Origin: an uncultured Clostridia bacterium
GTDB taxonomy: Bacteria > Bacillota > Clostridia > UMGS1883
DNA length: 64,000 nt
Assembly (NCBI GenBank): GCA_947629005.1
Contig: CANRCD010000003.1
Coordinates: 1 to 64,000, forward strand
Reading direction: 5' to 3'
Both the position numbers and the translations under genes were made by a program. The first letter of the stretch is position 1. Each line of letters begins with the position of its first letter. The notes under the pieces are model-generated. The model had not been told where the DNA came from, made no database searches, and saw only the letters and a program-made list of their open reading frames with translations. Positions 59,377-64,000 of this stretch are shown piece by piece.

Positions 59377-62300
59377 TCAAATCTCCTCGACAAAATCAAC
59401 CTCGCCGTAGTCGTCGCCGAATTCCTCTACGGCTTCGTCGTCAAAGACGAATTCTATCTCCTCAAGGAAGATAACGTCGGCCTCCGAGGCGGCAAGTCCA
59501 TCAATCGTGACAGTTTTGCCGTCGGCGGATACGGTGGTCTTAATGTCATCGGCGGCGTCGCTCGTCGCGTAGCCAACCTCGGCAAACCTCAGGCCCGCGT
59601 TGTAAACCTCATCTTTAAGGGTCACCTTTCCGTCGGCATAGCTCATGAGCATATCGCCCTCCTTGGTGAGCCTGTAGTTCGAGCCGTCCTTGATGAGATA
59701 TATGCCGCCGTTATTCAGAACCTCGGCCGCCTTGTCAAGCTGAGCCTTGGCAATGACGGTATTGGGATTTTTCTCCACAAAGCCCGCTATAGCTTCAGCC
59801 ACAAGCGCGTAAACGCCCGTAGGCTCGGTGGGAAGGCCGGCGTTGCGGCCTATTATTCCTCTGGCCCGATAAAGGGCGTTAGTGTCGGCGGTGGAGAAGG
59901 CCACGCCTTTCTCGCCATCCCCTATATCGCCGGTAAAGCTGCCGCCGCCGGACTTGAACACCTTAACGCTGTCGCCGCCGAACAGGAAGTCGACTGTAAA
60001 TCCGCTTCCGTCCCAGCCGAGGCCGATCTCGGGAGCAGCGGGAACCATAGCGTCAATTTCACTCCCCGTCATAGCGCGGTCGTATACCCTGAATTCGTCG
60101 ATAAGGCCGTTGTAATACTCGCCGCTTCCCCAGTTGGCCTTGCCTATCTGGAGCACGGGCGATAAGCCGAGAATGTCGGCAAGCTTAAATTTGCTGGATT
60201 CGGACTTGACAAGCTTGCCGTCGATATAAAGCTCTGTGCTGCCGCTCTTTACCACGACCGCGACAAGCTTCCAATCCGTGCCGAGGCCGGACGCCTCGGG
60301 CGCGGCGGGACGCTCTTTGTCATTATAACGCTGAATGGCGAGCTTTCCCCCATTTTCAAACGCGCCGAGATAATGCTTATTTTCTTCGCCGCTGAAGTTA
60401 TTTCCGCTGTTCGAGGCGAAGAAGGGCCAGTTCGTATTTGTATCGTTCACCTTGTTGTAATAGGTTATGGTGAGCTCTTCGACATTGGCAAGCAGGGAAC
60501 TGCCGTCGGCCATAACGGCGTTGAGCCAGCCGCTGTTCGCAAACGAAGCCGCGTTGCCCACAAGGCCGTCGGCCAATGTGACGCCGCCGCCCTTTATTTC
60601 CGCCTTGCCGAGGCCGCCGGCGAAGCCGTCCGCCTCATCGTCAAAGCTGAGGTCGAGCAGAATTCCGTCGTAATCTTTCACGCTGTATTTGAGCTCGGCA
60701 ACATTGCCGTAGCCCTTTGTAACGGCGAGCTCGGCGCTGCCGGTCTGCTCGGCGTCAAATTCATAGAGCTTACCGCTTTCCTTCCAAATGGGGCCGACCA
60801 CGTAATCTGCGGCGTTGACGTTATCGCCCTCGTCCGCGCGGAAGATGTCGGTCGGGGCGACTTTTGCGCCGTCCGAAGTATGCTTTATCGTCACATAGGT
60901 GGGGATAAGGTCGCTTTCGACCTCGCGGAGCTCAAAGTCAGAGAAGTAGAGGATTCCGGCGCCAGTCCAGCCAAACATACTCAGCATTAGGTTGTCGGCT
61001 TCCAGACCGTAGGGTACGGTAAACAGGTATTCCTTATGGTTCATGCCAGGCGAATATGGCATATCATAGCGGTCGCGCTGTACCTCGGACTGTTTTTCGG
61101 GGCTCCAGGAATTCTGGCCGCCGTACTCGGCGTAATCCTTAAAGATTATACCGTCGAAGCTGCCAAAAGCACTGCCCTTAACAGGGACAAAGGCGCTCAT
61201 CTTGCTGTTGGTACCGATAACCCCGCCGGTGTTGTATGCGTAGAAGGACAGGTAGTAGCTCTTGCCCTCTTCGATGGGAACAAAGCGGCGTACAACGGAC
61301 GCGGTGCTGCCGCCCTTACTATCGGCAGAGTTCGTCAGGGACTTGCCATTGCCGTGAACGTAAGAGTCGGAAATCGTGCCCACATAGTTGCCGCCGTTTT
61401 CGGCGTTGGTCCAGCCTTCGGCTCCATTCGAGAAGTCGCCGTTGGTAATGAGGTTTTCTTCGCCCAAAGTCGCCTCAACAAGAGCAACGCTGATTTTTTC
61501 GCCCGAGCCGGTCTTAACGGTCAGCAGGGAGTTATTCATATCGGTCAGATAGGTTTTCCCGTTTATGGTGTAGAGCAGCTCCGGCGTATAGCTGTAGCTG
61601 CCGGGCTCGGCTGTGACGCTATCCGACTTGATCTCGCCATCGTTACCGACAAAGCTTATCTCCACCTCGGCGGCGGGCGCGTAGACCGCCTTGAGCTCGT
61701 ATGTGCCGCCCTCCGCTATCATCACGCTAAGGTCTGATTTGGCCTTGTCAAGGTAATAGGTCTTTTGATTATATTCAATGGTATCGAGGGCGGGATAAGT
61801 GTAGAGCTTGCCGTCGCTGAGGCCCTCGGTAACGGCGGCGGGCTCTTTGATTGTAGCTCCGTCCACGTCGGTAAAGGTGACATTTACCTTGGTCTCCTTC
61901 TGTTCGCCAACGGTCTCCTTTACGGTAAGAACGAAAGTAGGCCCTTCATGCTTACTGCTATTGATGGAAGCAAACTTTCTGCTGCCGCTTTCGCTTATCA
62001 TGGCAAGGGTAAACTGAGAATCTTTACCCGCCTTAAGATAATCCTTAAGGTTCTTGGTAAAGTCAACCTCAAAAACATCTCCCTCGGCCTTTGTGCCGCT
62101 AGCGTCACCCTCAGTTCGGTAATCATAGCCGGTAAAGCCAGCGTCGGAGCCCGCAGTTGTTCTTTTAGGCATCTTGCTTTCATCAAGAACAAGGCTACTG
62201 AGACTGTCCCTATCCCATACCGGATCGTTATAGTTTAAGAAGTACAGATGCATTTTTCCCGCAGCGCCCATATCCTCAGTTCCATTGGGTGTAACCATGG

Positions 62301-64000
62301 TCAAGCGCAGCACCGCCTTATCAAAGCTGTCGGGATCAACACCCGTCAAGTCGAAGCCCATGTAAGCATTTCTGGCTGTGTAGTTTGAAATCGCCGCTTG
62401 AATTATTTCTCTATTGGCTTCTTCTTTACCTTCATTAACCTCTTGTGCCTGCAAATTATAAGCCGTAAAGCCATCCTTGGTGGCCTTTATCTTATTCTCA
62501 ACAATATTGGTGACGCTTCCGACGCCAACGGCGTAGATGTAGTCGCCCTCTTTAACAAAGTCGACAACTGATTCGCCGTTAAGGGTAACGGTGGTGGCAT
62601 CTGGGGCGTATATTTTTATAGCCTGCTCCTTATTGTTAGTCGCGGTGAGGCTCTCGCCGGTTATGGAAACCGCGCTGCCGTCGCTTTCAACAGCTATTGA
62701 GGCAATTTGTAAATCGGAGGCAATAATGTCACTTTCGCCGTTCTTAAGGCTCTTGCCGCCCACAAGGCCGTACTCCCCGTCAGAGGCATAGGCCATCTTC
62801 GCGTCGGTGGTATAATCGCCGAAGGAGCCGTCAGCCGAATCGGTGTTCTTGACATAATAATACAAGGTATTTCCGTCAACCGTAAACTTCGCCGCGCCCT
62901 TGTTCACATCGTTCTGAGCAAGATCCTCGGCGGATACATCGGCTGTTTCTCCAACTCTTGTGGGATAAAGTATAGTATTGAACTTGACCGCCGTGCCGGA
63001 CTTTTCAAATCTGCCGTATTCGCACTGTGTGGCAAGGCCGTAATCCGCACTGTGAACGCCGGTTGCAAGGTCAGCGGTCGCTCCTGCGGAGGCCATTACA
63101 ATGTTAGCCTTGCCGTCAAAGGCGGTAGAAATGACGCCGTTGCCCGCCTTGGCGTTGCTCGAAGGCAAAAAATGCCAGTTCTGTCGGTAATTCTTAGCCG
63201 TTGTGCCGGTCACATAGTCGGAAACTATAGCGAAGCCGTCGTGCAGGAACAGCACGTTTCTGGTGTGACTTATGTTGTTGGAAACAAAGTTGCTGTGGCT
63301 GCCCTCGGCAAAGTCGAAGCTGTCATTGGAAACAGTGTACTCAAGCGCCTTGGCATTGCTATGGAAGTGGTCCTTATCCGAACCCATATTTATGCCCTCG
63401 GCCTCGATGGTATTATGGGCTTGAGCTGTTCGCACCTCATTATACAGTGGGCTGCCGCTGTAGCCAACGCGGCCGCTGTCAACAAGCAGGGGCTGGCCAT
63501 ACGCATACATGAGCACCTGATTAAGGTCGGGGTGGGCGTGGCCGTTTGAGGGGTTGTTTGTGTAGCTGATATACACAGCTTCATCGGGATTCCAACTATT
63601 GCGCATATAGGCAGAGTTGGCATCCTTGTAGTATTTGGTGAGATATTCGCCGGTACCTTCCTTGCCGCCGTTAACATAATTTGTTATATGCGGGTCGCCA
63701 AGAGCCGCGGCAAGAGTTATAAACTTATCCATTCTTGGACGGTAGTTGGAGTCGCCGATGTTCGTGTCGTAGCCGTTGGGGTATGCACATTCCATCGCAA
63801 AGCGGGTAGCGTAGGTGAGCATTGACTTATACTCATTGCCTATGTCATTGCCGTTAAGTATGCCCATGCGGTAAGCATCGCCGAACAGCTCGGCGCACCA
63901 AATGGCATAAGCGGGGCCGGACTCGGTAAAGCTCATGTCATCGTTATAGAGCTCCTTAAACTTGTCAATGAGGCGGCTCTCGTTATAGGCCTTCCATTCG
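59377..64000 (-). CDS. Giant secreted heparinase II/III-like polysaccharide lyase, 5' end missing
   Basis: The frame is open to the window edge, so the start and signal peptide lie outside; about 1540 residues are visible. First comes a heparinase II/III-like domain with SNGHAHPDLNQVLMYAYGQPLLVDSG, which holds the probable catalytic and metal-binding residues (H, D, N), and the family-type AHNTIEAEG. Then a DNRLRE/CBM96-like beta domain (about 500-690), two MucBP-like repeats (VNVTFTDVDGATIKEP), a CBM4/9-like domain (NLITNGDFSNGAEGW), a LamG/concanavalin domain (GLIDEFRVYDRAM) and finally the same C-terminal module as the protein at 72-2846, ending VDFVEEI. It should cleave uronic-acid polysaccharides outside the cell. 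The substrate cannot be told. Confidence 0.9.
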   Translation of the reverse strand, partial: EWKAYNESRLIDKFKELYNDDMSFTESGPAYAIWCAELFGDAYRMGILNGNDIGNEYKSMLTYATRFAMECAYPNGYDTNIGDSNYRPRMDKFITLAAALGDPHITNYVNGGKEGTGEYLTKYYKDANSAYMRNSWNPDEAVYISYTNNPSNGHAHPDLNQVLMYAYGQPLLVDSGRVGYSGSPLYNEVRTAQAHNTIEAEGINMGSDKDHFHSNAKALEYTVSNDSFDFAEGSHSNFVSNNISHTRNVLFLHDGFAIVSDYVTGTTAKNYRQNWHFLPSSNAKAGNGVISTAFDGKANIVMASAGATADLATGVHSADYGLATQCEYGRFEKSGTAVKFNTILYPTRVGETADVSAEDLAQNDVNKGAAKFTVDGNTLYYYVKNTDSADGSFGDYTTDAKMAYASDGEYGLVGGKSLKNGESDIIASDLQIASIAVESDGSAVSITGESLTATNNKEQAIKIYAPDATTVTLNGESVVDFVKEGDYIYAVGVGSVTNIVENKIKATKDGFTAYNLQAQEVNEGKEEANREIIQAAISNYTARNAYMGFDLTGVDPDSFDKAVLRLTMVTPNGTEDMGAAGKMHLYFLNYNDPVWDRDSLSSLVLDESKMPKRTTAGSDAGFTGYDYRTEGDASGTKAEGDVFEVDFTKNLKDYLKAGKDSQFTLAMISESGSRKFASINSSKHEGPTFVLTVKETVGEQKETKVNVTFTDVDGATIKEPAAVTEGLSDGKLYTYPALDTIEYNQKTYYLDKAKSDLSVMIAEGGTYELKAVYAPAAEVEISFVGNDGEIKSDSVTAEPGSYSYTPELLYTINGKTYLTDMNNSLLTVKTGSGEKISVALVEATLGEENLITNGDFSNGAEGWTNAENGGNYVGTISDSYVHGNGKSLTNSADSKGGSTASVVRRFVPIEEGKSYYLSFYAYNTGGVIGTNSKMSAFVPVKGSAFGSFDGIIFKDYAEYGGQNSWSPEKQSEVQRDRYDMPYSPGMNHKEYLFTVPYGLEADNLMLSMFGWTGAGILYFSDFELREVESDLIPTYVTIKHTSDGAKVAPTDIFRADEGDNVNAADYVVGPIWKESGKLYEFDAEQTGSAELAVTKGYGNVAELKYSVKDYDGILLDLSFDDEADGFAGGLGKAEIKGGGVTLADGLVGNAASFANSGWLNAVMADGSSLLANVEELTITYYNKVNDTNTNWPFFASNSGNNFSGEENKHYLGAFENGGKLAIQRYNDKERPAAPEASGLGTDWKLVAVVVKSGSTELYIDGKLVKSESSKFKLADILGLSPVLQIGKANWGSGEYYNGLIDEFRVYDRAMTGSEIDAMVPAAPEIGLGWDGSGFTVDFLFGGDSVKVFKSGGGSFTGDIGDGEKGVAFSTADTNALYRARGIIGRNAGLPTEPTGVYALVAEAIAGFVEKNPNTVIAKAQLDKAAEVLNNGGIYLIKDGSNYRLTKEGDMLMSYADGKVTLKDEVYNAGLRFAEVGYATSDAADDIKTTVSADGKTVTIDGLAASEADVIFLEEIEFVFDDEAVEEFGDDYGEVDFVEEI

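Noticed and set aside
59368-60165. Plus-strand frame opposite the shared C-terminal module
   Set aside because: The module is supported by protein-level similarity to the other end of the window, so the minus strand is the coding one.
1-64000. Mobile elements, prophage or defence genes
   Set aside because: No transposase, integrase, phage structural or restriction gene is recognisable. The only candidates are short palindromic elements.

Overview
The window reads as a chromosomal segment of a spore-forming member of the Clostridia, probably an uncultured gut or sediment lineage of the Oscillospirales/Christensenellales kind. This placement is inferred from gene content. The supporting genes are spoIVA, a ytfJ/gerW homologue next to scpAB, a class A RNase P RNA, DUF5711/CvpA/TruA/ECF synteny, S-layer homology (SLH) proteins, and standard TTGACA-17-TATAAT promoters. 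There is no phage, transposase, rRNA operon or CRISPR array. Two tRNA genes and rnpB are present.

Layout. 0-5.5 kb (+): a secreted multi-domain carbohydrate-binding protein, a 56-codon peptide gene behind it, then a decayed GH16 / copper-amine-oxidase-like / tyrosine phosphatase gene with several frame breaks. 5.5-8.3 kb (-): an RCC1-repeat protein with InlB-type repeats, and tRNA-Ser. 8.3-11.8 kb: a low-molecular-weight phosphatase, rnpB, a SpoVB-like flippase and an amino-acid-type substrate-binding lipoprotein. 11.8-19.8 kb (-): copper-amine-oxidase-domain secreted protein, a DUF2974 hydrolase behind two paralogous lipoproteins, and an ApbE / Gx-transporter / NusG-II trio that looks like a flavin-linked extracytoplasmic redox module. 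19.9-26.2 kb (-): a three-gene surface operon with two SLH proteins. 26.7-31.3 kb: LysM protein, LysM-YkuD L,D-transpeptidase, argJ and an anchored protein. 31.4-34.7 kb: a folded palindromic element, spoIVA, mnmA and gerW. 34.7-47.8 kb (-): a dense housekeeping block (DUF2953, scpB, scpA, site-2 protease, lysA, cvpA, DUF5711, truA, ecfT, ecfA2, ecfA1, methyltransferase, yraN, rnhB, rbgA, lepB, rplS). 47.9-56.2 kb (-): a wall-growth and division operon (maf, mreC, mreD, mrdA, minD, mgsA) running into a 45-aa membrane peptide, a lipoprotein and a secreted transglutaminase-like protein. 56.3-59.3 kb: a gene remnant, an acidic-tailed membrane protein, a hairpin-rich repeat array, tRNA-Glu and a GCS2-family ligase. 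59.4-64 kb (-): a giant secreted heparinase II/III-like lyase that runs off the window.

The surface theme is strong. The proteins at the two ends of the window share an undescribed C-terminal module of roughly 220 residues ending in an acidic tail, and I rate this the best candidate for something new. Other points worth following are the fused and broken GH16-phosphatase gene, the lipoprotein ending in an IIGGADGPTAIF tail, a terminator-like hairpin that buries the ribosome binding site of the L,D-transpeptidase, an 88-bp element that folds as a three-way junction, and the tandem structured repeats upstream of the 56.8 kb gene.
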